Part shown: in pieces, positions 13,401 through 35,273 of the stretch
Position numbering within the stretch: position 1 is the first letter of the stretch
Layout: each line of letters opens with the position of its first letter
Source of the DNA: Brachionus rotundiformis
Lineage: Eukaryota; Rotifera; Eurotatoria; Ploima; Brachionidae
Assembly: GCA_016802295.1 (NCBI GenBank)
Contig: JAESIW010000203.1
Coordinates: 410,264 to 474,263 of the forward strand
Reading direction: 5' to 3'
Length of the DNA stretch: 64,000 nt
Translations under genes and position numbers: made by a program
Notes under the pieces: generated by a model
Database searches by the model: none
Told to the model about the DNA's origin: nothing
The model's input: the letters and a program-made list of their open reading frames with translations, nothing else

Positions 13401-14964
13401 AGCTTCTCAAATTGGTATGACTATGCCACATTTAATTTGCTGATTGAAGACTTGGCAAGAAGTGAAGAATGTCTCAAAGAATGCATTTCAATAAACCCCC
13501 ACGAGCTAAATGGGTAATTAATTTGACCAATATTTTTGTGGTATTGTACCAATGTTTCTTTTGCCAAGGCTCTTGCTATTCAATGTGATTTCAACAATGC
13601 AGGAAAAGTATGAAATAGCCGAGACATTTTTAGAAAGAGTGATAGCTCAGGAGGAAGATAATGTGATTGCTTGGACCCTGTATGCCATGCTTTATGAACA
13701 GAAGGGCCAAGATCTTAACGCTGACATAACTCTAAAAAAAGTGCTCAAAATAAACCAGGCCCAATTGAACGAATTAATGATCAAGATGAACATTCAACCA
13801 CCTCAGCCAGAGACAGAAGATGAAACTGCCAAAAAAGAAGAGGAATTAATTGATGAGAGCAAAATGCATTCGGAATCCAAAAGTAGAAATAGCAAACGTG
13901 GAACCATCAGCAGCCAAAATAAGGCAAAAATAGACACTGGCTTTAAGAGCAAATCTCCAGCTATTATAAATCCGCGCATTGATGAGTTTGGTCCAAGTAT
14001 GAAAGAGAGAGAGGCAGCGACTGAACTAGCCATATGCAAATCGATTTATTTGAGGACTGCCAACTTTTTAATAAAGAACAATGCATTTGCAGTAATTAGA
14101 TAGTGAAAAAAAATATGAAAATTTTTATTTAAAATTAAATTAAAAGTGGGCAGAGAAGTTTATGGCCAAAGAGTTGGTAAGTGCGAATGGAGGACCAAGT
14201 TGTCAATACCATATTTTTTTAACTAAAATAAAATTGGCCAAAAACGAATTGGAAGAAGCTGAAAAGCATTGTTGCGAAGCTCTTTCCTTTGATTATCAGG
14301 TTTTTAATTAAAAATAAATAGATTAAAAATTTATAAAAAATAATTTATTTAAAGAATTATGAAGCATGGATTCTGTGGGCTCATATTAGATATTTGGCTG
14401 GCGAGTTCCGCGATGCCAAAGAAAGATACGAACGTGTTCTGCTATTTCCAGAATTGCCAACTTATCATACTCATTCAATTTACATTCGATTGGCGTCTAT
14501 TTATCTCAAGGAAGAAAATGTAATTATCAAAATTTATTTCCTATTAAAAAAAATAATTAATATTTATCAATATTCTTTTAATTTTCTTAGTATGAAGAGT
14601 CCAAAAAATTGTTCCTGTACCCATGCAAAAACAGCCCATCGTGCATGTCTTGGCTAGGCGTTGGTATATGCTGCTATAGAGTAATGAAATTAATATTTTA
14701 TCTATAAATATATAATTGTATAATAATTTCAAGCTTGATCAATTAGAAGAGGCCAAGAACGCGCTATCTGAAGCTAATATTTTAAATAACAAGGCTCCTG
14801 AAGTATGGGCTTATCTATCATTGATTTGTTTGAAGACAAATAAGCCTCTTGAAGCCGAACAGGCTTATAAATACGCCATAAAATTAAATTTGGACAACCC
14901 CGAGCTCTTGGAAGAAATTCAAGCGCTCCAAGAACAGTTCGGTTTTGGCAATCCAGAATTTTAA
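10479..14964 (+). CDS. CFAP70: cilia and flagella associated protein 70 (TTC18)
   Basis: An axonemal protein linked to the outer dynein arm and ciliary motility. Fifteen exons splice in phase: 10479-10577, 10632-10818, 10879-11060, 11117-11568, 11621-11705, 11816-12073, 12128-12267, 12331-12531, 12591-12915, 13380-13513, 13569-14091, 14147-14299, 14355-14519, 14591-14680 and 14734-14964. The product is 1074 aa (human about 1120). The N-terminal half has a beta-rich C2-like region, then [20 protein letters not shown] and [12 protein letters not shown]. The C-terminal half is a run of TPR-like helices ([48 protein letters not shown]). Introns are mostly about 52-60 nt, except 12916-13379 (464 nt) and 11706-11815 (110 nt). 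Exon 11 begins at 13569; this start aligns with the conserved [18 protein letters not shown] segment. It marks an organism with motile cilia. Confidence 0.93.
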
Positions 14965-15407
14965 AAATAAATAACATTTAGTTTTTTTTTCATTTGATTA
15001 AAAATTTAATAAATAATTTTTAAATATGTTTTAATTATCAGTTGATTAAAAATTTTGACTCTCATTTAAGTTTTTAATAAATTGAAAATACTGTTTTGCT
15101 TTAATAATATTAAGCAATTTAATATAAATTAATTAATTTGACTCTTTATCTGATTTCTAGAGCAGAAATCTAAATTTGAAATACTAATATAAATAATAAT
15201 TTAAAAGATAATGTTAGATAAATATCCTATAATTTTTTATCATCATTAATAAATTATTTTTCCTCATAACATTTTGTCTCTTGCCAAAATCAGTTTAAAA
15301 ACCACATTATCTTTTCGTATATTTATTTTAAATAAAGAATAAAAAAAAAACGATTTAAATTAACAGACGATGATAAAGTTTTTATTATTTACTAGATAAA
15401 AAAAAAC
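14965..15407. other. convergent spacer CFAP70/SRP54
   Basis: The 3' ends of CFAP70 and SRP54 face each other across 443 bp of AT-rich DNA. AAATAAA-type poly(A) motifs occur right at the CFAP70 stop codon. Nothing else is recognised. Confidence 0.5.
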
Positions 15408-17941
<2,534 letters not shown>

Positions 17942-18754
17942 TTACATGTATGAGCAGCAGGCATTGGTTTTCTTAGCTGTTTTGTAGAAGGTTTTCGATT
18001 GAATGCCCAAATCTTCCGATTTGGCAACCAAATCGTCCAGCTTTTCACCTCTTTGCAAAATTGATTCGATAGTTCCATGCTTTAGACAATTTTTTAATTT
18101 ATTCCTTTAATTTAAAAATATTCTTACCAAAATTATTTTCGTCTCATCCAAATCTAACTGAAGCTTGGTCAAAGCGTCAGCTTCTTTTGGATTCTAAAAA
18201 GTCCCAAAATTAATTATTAAATTTTAGTCAATTTAATAATTACTTGAAATTTTGACAGTAGAGCAGGCAAATCATTGTAGTTTGCTTCCCTACGAGAAAA
18301 AAAATCACTACATAAAAGAGTATTTAAAAATTTTGGTCAAGATACCCTTCTTTGATTTGGTTCCATGCGGTGTTTGGCACTGCTTTACTGAATTCATCTA
18401 ATATCTAATTTTAAGTGAGTTAATTTATCAATTATTATCCTAATTTGAATAGATATAAACCTTATTAATTAGCGTATGAGCTACTCTATTATTGTACTCT
18501 TGGTCTGAAACTACCACGCCGGTCAGGTTGTCGGCGCGCACGTACACATGTGCCATGTAGTCTTTCTCCTTGACTGAAGAACGGGTGCCAACCGGAGTGC
18601 GTTCAGTGATGATTTTGGCAGTAAACTTTAAAAATTCCTCCACACTGCTTCTTTGGAAAAATCCAAAATTGTTCAAGTCGGTGGCCTTCTTCAGTATTTT
18701 GGCCTCACCACCGTCCGGCGACTTCAAAATAACAAACAAAGCAAACAGTTTCAT
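17942..18754 (-). CDS. YKT6: longin R-SNARE YKT6
   Basis: A lipid-anchored R-SNARE for ER-Golgi, endosomal and autophagosomal fusion. Five exons: 18461-18754, 18346-18404, 18244-18289, 18128-18193 and 17942-18079. They give 200 aa (human 198). The longin domain includes [15 protein letters not shown] and [13 protein letters not shown]. The SNARE motif carries the central Arg of the zero layer in [20 protein letters not shown]. The protein ends TNACCSYM: the fourth residue from the end is the Cys expected to be farnesylated and the preceding Cys is the palmitoylation site, as in human CCAIM. Exons 2-4 are only 46-66 nt, so simple ORF scanning misses them. Confidence 0.96.
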
Positions 18755-19080
18755 TCTGGTATTATATAAAAGATATTTTTTTCTTAAAAAAAAAATTGAT
18801 TTAATAATTATATATTATTAATTAATTTGATTGATGATTTTTATTTTAATTAATCAAATGGCAGATGACTAATTTAAAATTTTTTATTTAAAATTAAAAT
18901 CAAGTTTAAGTTTTTTTTTTTACGTAAAAATTGTGTTGTTGATAATTTTTTGAATAAATTGAGCCAAGTAGAGGATAAAATAGAGCCTTTAATAAAATCA
19001 TAATTTTTTCAAAAATTATTCTTATTTTTTGAACTGGGACACAAATTTGTCTTCGAGTGTCAATTAAATTTTCATTTTTT

Positions 19081-19106
19081 AATTTATCTATTTAAATAGA
19101 TAAATT
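19081..19106. repeat. perfect 26-bp palindrome
   Basis: The 13-nt half site AATTTATCTATTT is followed directly by its exact reverse complement with no spacer. AT-rich palindromes can arise by chance or from short slippage events, but a perfect one of this length just before a small coding-like ORF is worth noting. Confidence 0.6.
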
Positions 19107-19120
19107 TTGTTCGCGTTAAG

Positions 19121-19243
19121 ATGTCAAAATTTCCGAAGAGGCTGCAAGCGGAAGTTGCCATTGGAAAGCATACAAAAATTTATGGCAAAAATCAAATTAA
19201 ATTAGCTTCTTGGAATGTCAAACTCCAGTTGTTTTTTTTATAA
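19121..19243 (+). pseudogene. 40-codon ORF, possible coding remnant
   Basis: ATG to TAA, beginning MSKFPKRLQAEVAIGK and ending LASWNVKLQLFFL. Its base composition is clearly less AT-rich than the surrounding DNA, as in the real exons. The LASWNV string resembles the first beta strand of endonuclease/exonuclease/phosphatase-fold proteins, including the endonuclease of LINE elements, but the ORF stops straight afterwards. It could be a chance ORF, a small peptide gene or a relic. No function is claimed. Confidence 0.25.
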
Positions 19244-21375
19244 ACAAAGATAATAATTAATTCATTAATATTGAGTCATCAAAGCAAGAAAAAAACGCTT
19301 CTCTTTTATTATAAAATAAATTAATAAAATAATTTGCCAACATAAACTATTTCAATTTTACTGTGTTGTCAATCTTAAATACTATTCTAATTATAATAAA
19401 AGATACACTTTTTTTTCTTTTATAATTTGTTGAAAAAGTCTCAAAAATTAAAAAAAATTTTAATAGAGCATGATGCGGTCGAAAAAGAATTAATTTATTA
19501 TAATTTAAAAAATTAAATTTTAACCGCTAATTGGAAAAAAGGTCCTAATTTTAGACAGAAATAAATAGATAGTTTATACGCATAGGTAAAGCGTCCCGAT
19601 GAACAAATTAGATTACCTTTTAGTTTTTTACTTAGATTGATAGATCAGCTAATAGAGCAATATCATAAAATCAAAAAAGTATGTGCTTAATATTAAATCC
19701 GTATGATAAGATAATTTATAAATAATGGAAATAAACATTTAAAACAAAATCAATACCATAAGTTGATCGAAGCATGCGGGCAAAGTAGTTATTTATCTTT
19801 AGACAAGGCGAATAATCTTTATTATAAGTTTTTTTTTTGCTATTCAAGTCTTTGCCAAGATTTTAATTACAGTAAAGTAAAATAGAAAAAAATTAAGATA
19901 ATCTTTTTTTCTAGGCAAATTAATTGCAAATGAAGAAATTTTTAAGGATTATTTGAGTTTAAATTTGTTTGATATATAAAGACCATGTAATCTCATATTT
20001 GTTAAGAAAATAGATTAACACTTTAAATTTGGCAAAAAATAAAAAGTAGATTTTTTAATTTTTTTTTCAAAACAGGAAATTAATAAATATATTTTTTACT
20101 AAATCTTAGAATATTAATTATCTTCAGGGCTCTGTTATTATAGGCTCGAAAATCCAATTTCCTCTAAGAATTCGCATTAAGTATCTGGGAAATTAAGCCT
20201 GAATATTAGGGAACCAATTTTGTCTAGGCAACACGGCACAGCGATCAAAAATTATTTTTTATCTCTTCACATATGCCATTTTTGTTTCTCAATAAGATTA
20301 CATTTTTTCTAATTAATTATATAAATTAAACATAATTGAGAACCGCATTATCTTAAGTAAAAAAAAATCAGCAACAATCTTAAACACTGACAGGATAAAA
20401 CCATTTGATGGATAAATTTGAGCCAGATTTTTAATAAATATAAATTTTTTTTTTAATAAAACTTCTCATAATTCATTTCTAAATTAAAAAATATCAAATG
20501 ATAGATGTCGAAGAATATTCTTATTTTTGACTCAAGCCGTATCAAATTTAATTTAATAGATGGTTCAGCTCATTCTATTCCATTCATAGTCTAAAAAAAT
20601 TTTTTTATTCAAATTTTTTTTGTTTCTTTTTATTATCTTTTATTAAATTTTCCCTAATGTCATAACTAATTTAACTTTAAAAAAATTAAAATTCTAAAAT
20701 ATTTTAATAATTATTCTTGTTTGAATTTTAATTTAGCTAAATTTTAAAAGATGATTTTTTTAATTTTAAAAACAGCATGAAAATTTGGCAGAACATAATT
20801 TTCCATGAGCAAAAAACATTACTAATCATTATCATGAATAGTAATTAGAATTTATTACGTATAGATTTTAGAAGACAGTGTAGAGCTTGATTATGACTAA
20901 ATGGAGCACAATTGTTTTAGATTCCTAATTTTGTCCAAAGATTGTAGGTCTTTGGCAATAAGCGCACAAATACTAACAATAAGGCTTTAAAGTTAAGAGT
21001 GGACCAAATTTTTAAACAATTGGTTTAAAGGTAAAAAAAATACGTAATACAAAATTTACTAATATTTTGATTATTGTTTGCATACCTCTCTTATATATAT
21101 TTTCATAGAGAATTCTCGACTTAAAATTTCTTGGCTTTGTTTTCTCAGTCATTTTATAAGTTGAGAAAAATCCGATTTATGAGAAATTATACATGGTAAC
21201 CTTAAGTACTTGAAACAAAACAAAAAAAAACTTATTTCCAAAAACCAAAGTCAATATTTTATCAAAAAATAAAATTTTCTTTCTTTTTTTTTTTTTAATT
21301 TATTCAGTTATTTAGAGTTTTGTAAATAAATATCCAAAAGCTTAACAAGGTCAAGCTTTGGATGAATAGATAAAA

Positions 21376-27176
<5,801 letters not shown>

Positions 27177-27595
27177 TTATTAAAATTTTAATGAGTGTTT
27201 TATTTAATTTTTTGATTTATTACAGTCGCGGATTAGCAAATTTTATGTCATTTTGGGATTTAGAGCCATAAGTATTCTATATAATGATTTTATTCGAGTT
27301 TTATTTATTTGGATTTTATTTTTTTTTTGTTTAATTAAAAAAAATAAATTGAATTAACAATATTTTCTAATATTCTTTTTTTCAAATTTTATTAGATATA
27401 TTTTTTGATATAAGTGATTTTTGTATATTAAAAAAATTGATTTAAATAAAATTTTATTAAATATCCTCATTAATTTATTTAAAGGTCAAAAACACCTTTT
27501 TGGCCAATTAATGGAAAGATCTAGTGTGAACACTTTGTTGGTTTTAATTATCGTTTATAGAATTTAGATAAACTTATACATATGTATAAAATAAA
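27177..27595. other. ROCK 3' flank
   Basis: AT-rich DNA with the ROCK 3' UTR. No gene is seen. The GC-rich repeat begins abruptly at its right edge. Confidence 0.5.
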
Positions 27596-28290
27596 TGTCA
27601 CCCTCCTCTTTTCGTAACCGGGCTTGGGACCGGCTTTGGCAGAGTTATGACGGCGTCTTTCCCTAAGAAGCCAGTGGGACGTTCATCATAAACAGCGCCA
27701 CTCATCCGAGCACAAGGCTGCGAACTCGGCAACTATTTAGACTAGCTTGGAACCACAAACCAAGCGACTTTTACCAAAAAGTCTTAACTTAAGGCTTCCA
27801 AAGTTACGTACTGTCTGCAGAGGGTCAGCTGTACAGCAGATTCTCGCTCCTTTCGGATTCTATACTGGGAGATGGTCGAAGCCAGCGGCGCCCTCATACG
27901 ACAAGACTTGGACAAAGACCCGTAGGCCTATGTACCCGCCATACAGCTCTTCTGCAGACTACGTGAAAGACCACATGCACATACGATGCATGTGGCTGCC
28001 ACCACCCTCCTCTTTTTTCATCAGGGCTTGGGACCTGCGGATCGGCAGAGTTATGGTGACTGGTGCTCTTTGACTCCATTTTCTAAAAATAAAAAACTTT
28101 TTGAAAATTTTCAAATTTAAAAAATGAAATGAATTATTTTAAAATCAACTGCTATTTATACCCTTCTCCTAAGACTAATTTAACCAATTTAGCTAATTTA
28201 GTAAATTGAGGTTACTTTTTGCCAAAAATCTTTAACTGTGGATATTGTCACTTATTTTTCTTATCCTTTTACTTAATTTTGACATAATGA
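27596..28290 (+). repeat. GC-rich interspersed repeat, copy 1
   Basis: A block of about 695 bp that recurs at 55191-55895 in the same orientation. The first 480 bp are GC-rich against an AT-rich background and about 99% identical to copy 2. I see three substitutions (near 27614, 28025 and 28062) and one changed hairpin tip. The remaining 200 bp are AT-rich and clearly more diverged. The core contains several strong palindromes: GACTTTT/AAAAGTC (27766-27783), CCACATGCA/TGCATGTGG (27971-27995), GCTGTACAGC and GCTTGG/CCAAGC. Its ends carry an imperfect direct repeat (27599-27655 and 28003-28060). The open frame 27747-28073 matches no known protein. It could be a non-autonomous mobile element or a repeated structured RNA gene. 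No terminal inverted repeat or target duplication could be fixed. Confidence 0.85.
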
Positions 28291-29173
28291 ATATGAATAT
28301 TTGTAAATATTAAAAAATTTTTAAAACATAAAATCTAATTGATCTAATTAAAAAACTCGGAAAAATTTGTTATAAAGTGGCTAAATGTTGGTCAAATTTT
28401 AGATATAAAAATAAGTAGAGCTTCTAGAAATTTTCTGAAATGAAAAATTAAATTGAAATAAATATTAATTTTATTTAAATAATACGATGCTTTGGACCAG
28501 TCTTAGCCTACTATAAACTTTAGATCTGCGGATTTTTGTCCATTTTTTAAAAATTAACGATGTTTTTGAATTTTGCAAAAAACAATCACTTAAATCTTAT
28601 AACTCCTTGAAATCTTTTCTTTTAATATTGATATTGATAGTTTATTTGTTACCTTGAATTATCACTTATAACGTTTATTAACTTAAATAAAGCTTTTAAA
28701 AGATTAAATATTGTTTTATTATAAACCAGTTACATATTTCATTGTAGTCTTGGTCATTACTACGACTTGGGCTCTGGCAAGCGCAATCTATCTAGCCAAT
28801 GGTTGTTTTTACAAGATTATTCTTGAAGAAAGCTGGTTATTGATTCTAGACGTTCTTAATTCATGAATTAGGGAATTGACAGCCTACCAAGACTGATCAA
28901 CTAACTGCCTGCATAATTCGATTTGTCTTGGCTTGTTTTGTTGGTGTGATATGCTGCTTCCATATGTTGATAATGATTTTTGTTAGGGATTAGAGAAAAG
29001 ATAAAGGTATTAACTGAAAGTTTAAGTTTTAACTACTGTAAGAATTTTTATAAAGAAAACCAAAACCAAAGCAACTATATGCAATGACAATGTTTCGATC
29101 AACAAATTTCACACTCTTTAAAGAGACTATCAGAATACCATCAGATAAACAACAAGTTAATTACTATTAACCA
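28291..29173. other. AT-rich region with possible membrane-protein relic
   Basis: Mostly featureless. Between 28711 and 28993 two successive open stretches in different frames encode strongly hydrophobic segments (YFIVVLVITTTWALASAIYL, then FVLACFVGVICCFHMLIMIF), each closed by a stop. This may be a frameshifted relic of a membrane protein or chance hydrophobicity in AT-rich DNA. Confidence 0.25.
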
Positions 29174-29182
29174 TTTAAAAAA

Positions 29183-29228
29183 GGGGTATTATTAATCGAT
29201 CTCTTACATTACTTAAACAATCACTTAA
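29183..29228 (+). repeat. left terminal inverted repeat of the MULE
   Basis: It pairs with 30198-30243 read on the minus strand, with a few gaps and mismatches; the shared core is TAATCGAT. Confidence 0.7.
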
Positions 29229-29392
29229 TAAAATATATTATTTCATTTTTTCTATTTATAATATTATTTATTCGATTAATTCGATTAATTAACTGTCTCT
29301 AATAATAAATATTTATGTATCCTGAGTTTTTTTGTCACTAAATTTACTGAAGATGAGTATGATTATGATGAATATAGCTCTTAACTTAATCA

Positions 29393-30032
29393 ATGAACAG
29401 TTGTTTTATCAAAGTATTGAAATGTCTGATAGTGAGTATCGCAATTTATTTACTTTATAAAAGTGAAAATCTATCAGTGGCTTTATTTAAAACAAAGGAT
29501 CAACACAATCATGATGAGATTGCCAACACTGGGCATGGTATTAACAAAGGTGTTCAATTACTGACTGTCCTTCTAAACAATATCAAAGAGGAAATAGAAA
29601 AAAAAAAGAAAATATCAAGACCGATTTACAAGTTCCAACTGAGAAGCAATTGTATAACTACGTAGCTCAGTATCGTAAACCTAAAGGCAACACAAGAATG
29701 AATTTTAATGTGCTTTATGCATGGTGTACCGAGAATATACCAATTCCTAATAACGAGAATGAGCCAGACCGTGTAAGTCTAAAAAGGCGCTTGAGTACCA
29801 ATCAGAAGCAGATAAAGAAGAGAGAGTTGTCAGCTCAATCAAAGTTCTAAAGCGAAAGATAACAGAATTAGAAGAACAAACTCCACAAGAAACAGTTATA
29901 GCAACAAAAAAGAACAAAAAAACAATTGATAAGGAAGCTGAAAAAGTAGTGCAAGCATCAACCAGTAGTGATATAATTAAGAAAGTAGAACCTCCACTAA
30001 AGAGAGGTAGAGTTAGACCAAGAAAAAACTTA
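29393..30032 (+). pseudogene. frameshifted transposase N-terminal fragment
   Basis: It lies within the MULE. Three frames must be read in turn, so the gene is broken. The first frame carries FKTKDQHNHDEIANTGHGIN, whose HNH-type pair resembles the FLYWCH/WRKY-GCM1 zinc fingers at the N-terminus of Mutator transposases. A shift near the A-run at about 29600 leads to VPTEKQLYNYVAQYRK and FNVLYAWCTENIPIPNNENE. A second shift near 29785 leads to a Lys/Glu-rich stretch ending in RGRVRPRKNL and a stop at about 30032. The catalytic DDE region is absent. The frames are described only as they stand. Confidence 0.6.
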
Positions 30033-30197
30033 TAAGATATTATTTTATTTGAAATTTTTTATAATTCTTTTTTTTTTTAATCAATTTAATAAATAAAAAT
30101 AAGAGTTACTTTAAGTAAAATTAGTTGCTGTTTTATTTAGGAGACAGATTAATAAATATTAGTTAAGGGTATTTAGTAAAATAAGAGATAGAAAAAT

Positions 30198-30243
30198 ATT
30201 AGTGATCGATTAAGTAATTTTAGATATCGATTAAATACCTTCC
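30198..30243 (-). repeat. right terminal inverted repeat of the MULE
   Basis: Partner of 29183-29228. The outer end abuts the 9-bp target duplication at 30244. Confidence 0.7.
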
Positions 30244-30252
30244 TTTAAAAAA

Positions 30253-30708
30253 TAAATAAATTTTTTAATTTTTAAAATTTTTTAAAATAAATTAAGTGAT
30301 AAAGTTAGATTTATTGATTTATTTATTGTTTTATAATAGAATATGATAGATTCTATGAAAATTTTGTATAATTATTTTAAAATTATTAAAATTAAAAGGT
30401 GTTTTTTCTCGAAAGAAATTAGGTTAAGAAACGCTCTATGAGATTGGAAACTTTAAACCAAACTCAAATAAATAAGAATTAAAATTCAAAGATTAAATTA
30501 ACAGAATCTTTTAAATGCTAACTGATACTAACAACTTACTAATAGAAAGAGCCATTTTTTGAAAAACATTTACGAAAAAGACATTTACCTTAAAAATAAT
30601 TATGTAATACTTTACCTTGGAAAATAAATAATTAAAATTGCATTATTTCAATGACAAAAATTATTAATGCACCCTTAACATTTTTCCTGAGAACCAGTTG
30701 GTACAAAA
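30253..30708. other. upstream region of the Ly6-repeat gene
   Basis: AT-rich spacer between the MULE and the Ly6-like gene. No gene is recognised; it presumably contains the promoter of the downstream gene. Confidence 0.45.
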
Positions 30709-31713
30709 ATGAATTTTAAAATTTTGATTATATTTTTAAATGTCTTGAAATTGCGTTATTGCTTAGTTTGCTCTTATTGCAATCGATGTAGCTACAATGA
30801 CCAAGATACTTCTCAAACTTGTACACTACCCAATTCTAGTTGTTTCAGCGGCAAACAAAATGGCTACATATATCAAGGATGCACCACACAAAGTTACTTT
30901 CAGCTTCAGTCATCTTATACCAATGTGGAAGTTTGCAGCACAAACTATTGTAACAAAAAGTCACAGTCCAATAATGGCTACTCATTGACTTGCTACAACT
31001 GCATGGGCTGTAGTGCAGCAAACGCCAACAAATATACTCAAATATGTCCAGATAATACTTACAAATGTTACAGTGGATCAAGATCTAATATGGTCTATCA
31101 AGGCTGTACCACTTCAAGCACTTCTTCACTGTCAACAACCTATTCAAATGTCCAAGTCTGCTCCTCTGCTTTATGCAATAACTACAGAGCTGCAGATTAC
31201 GGTGGTATCTCTTGCTATTCGTGCCAAGGATGCTCCATGGAATATTCGGGAAATAATATTCAGCAAATTTGTCCAGATAATACATACAAATGCTATGTTG
31301 GCATAGCTGTTGGCCGCATTTACCAAGGATGCACAAAAGAAGATTATTCTTCTCTGTCATCAAGGCTAAAAAATGTGATCTTGTGCTCGGGAAGCTTATG
31401 CAATGCCAATAATTTGGTCTCAATGGGACCCACATGCTATGAGTGCCAAGGATGTATGGACAATAACGCAAATACCAGATCACAGCAATGCGCTGACCCA
31501 TCTTACCGATGCTTTGCCGGTACCAAACTCGGATTCACTTATCAAGGATGCACCCAATGGTCCGATTCAGTTCTTAGACAAAACTACAAACATTTAAAAG
31601 TCTGTTCAGATAATTATTGTAATACCTTTTACATTAATAATTCTTTAACTATTAAAATAGATAGCTATTTGACATTTCTATCTTTAATTACATTAATAAT
31701 TTTAAGAAAATAA
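30709..31713 (+). CDS. secreted/GPI-anchored protein with four Ly6-like domains
   Basis: An intronless gene of 334 aa. A hydrophobic signal peptide (FKILIIFLNVLKL) is followed by four tandem repeats of about 70-75 residues, beginning near residues 20, 95, 168 and 243. Each has the same eight cysteines: C-x2-C-x2-C, a Cys about 12-14 residues later, then C[YF]xG, YQGC, a V-x-x-C or similar, and a final LCN/YCN. The last Cys-Asn is the signature of Ly6/uPAR three-finger domains. The C-terminus is hydrophobic (YLTFLSLITLIILRK) and short, which suggests GPI anchoring. Two GPI-pathway genes, PIGQ and PIGZ, lie elsewhere in this window. Family function is extracellular binding; the ligand is unknown. 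It is not assignable to a named orthologue. Confidence 0.85.
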   Translation: MNFKILIIFLNVLKLRYCLVCSYCNRCSYNDQDTSQTCTLPNSSCFSGKQNGYIYQGCTTQSYFQLQSSYTNVEVCSTNYCNKKSQSNNGYSLTCYNCMGCSAANANKYTQICPDNTYKCYSGSRSNMVYQGCTTSSTSSLSTTYSNVQVCSSALCNNYRAADYGGISCYSCQGCSMEYSGNNIQQICPDNTYKCYVGIAVGRIYQGCTKEDYSSLSSRLKNVILCSGSLCNANNLVSMGPTCYECQGCMDNNANTRSQQCADPSYRCFAGTKLGFTYQGCTQWSDSVLRQNYKHLKVCSDNYCNTFYINNSLTIKIDSYLTFLSLITLIILRK

Positions 31714-32002
31714 ATATTTTTTTCCAATTTTAAATTTTGTTTTTTAAAAAAATAAATAATTTCAAAACCACTTTTAAACATTTTATTTACATTTTTATTA
31801 ATCAATTTTATTAAGAAATTTGACTCGAATTTAAATAGGAAAATAAAGTCTTAAGCCATAAAATTAGATTAATTAGATAATAACTTTTTTTTTTATATTT
31901 ATTATTAAATTGAGATAATTGTGGAAGCGGTCGTTGCTTTAAGGAAAAAATATATTATAAATTTGATTTAAACGGAAGGTGATTAATGGCTGTCAGGTGC
32001 CT

Positions 32003-35273
<3,271 letters not shown>

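Larger units (their letters stand above)
18755..21375. other. 2.6-kb divergent intergenic region YKT6/ROCK
   Basis: Upstream DNA of both YKT6 and ROCK. It is mostly AT runs. Two items stand out: a perfect 26-bp palindrome at 19081-19106 and a 40-codon ORF just after it. Both are listed separately. Confidence 0.5.
29174..30252 (+). mobile_element. Mutator-like (MULE) DNA transposon, non-autonomous relic
   Basis: The 9-bp direct repeat TTTAAAAAA (29174-29182 and 30244-30252) flanks a 1061-bp element, 29183-30243. The termini are imperfect inverted repeats of about 45 bp. The left end reads GGGGTATTATTAATCGAT; the reverse complement of the right end reads GGAAGGTATTTAATCGAT. They continue as CATTACTTAAACAATCAC and AATTACTTAATCGATCAC. 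A 9-bp duplication and long inverted repeats fit the Mutator superfamily. The interior keeps pieces of an N-terminal zinc-finger-like region of the type found in MULE transposases (listed separately) but no DDE catalytic core, so the copy cannot encode its own transposase. Confidence 0.75.

Noticed and set aside
27747..28073. Open frame of about 108 codons inside the GC-rich repeat, also present at 55342-55677
   Set aside because: The product resembles no known domain, and other frames of the same GC-rich DNA are also open for long stretches. The copies differ by a hairpin-tip replacement rather than by synonymous changes. Treated as non-coding repeat sequence.
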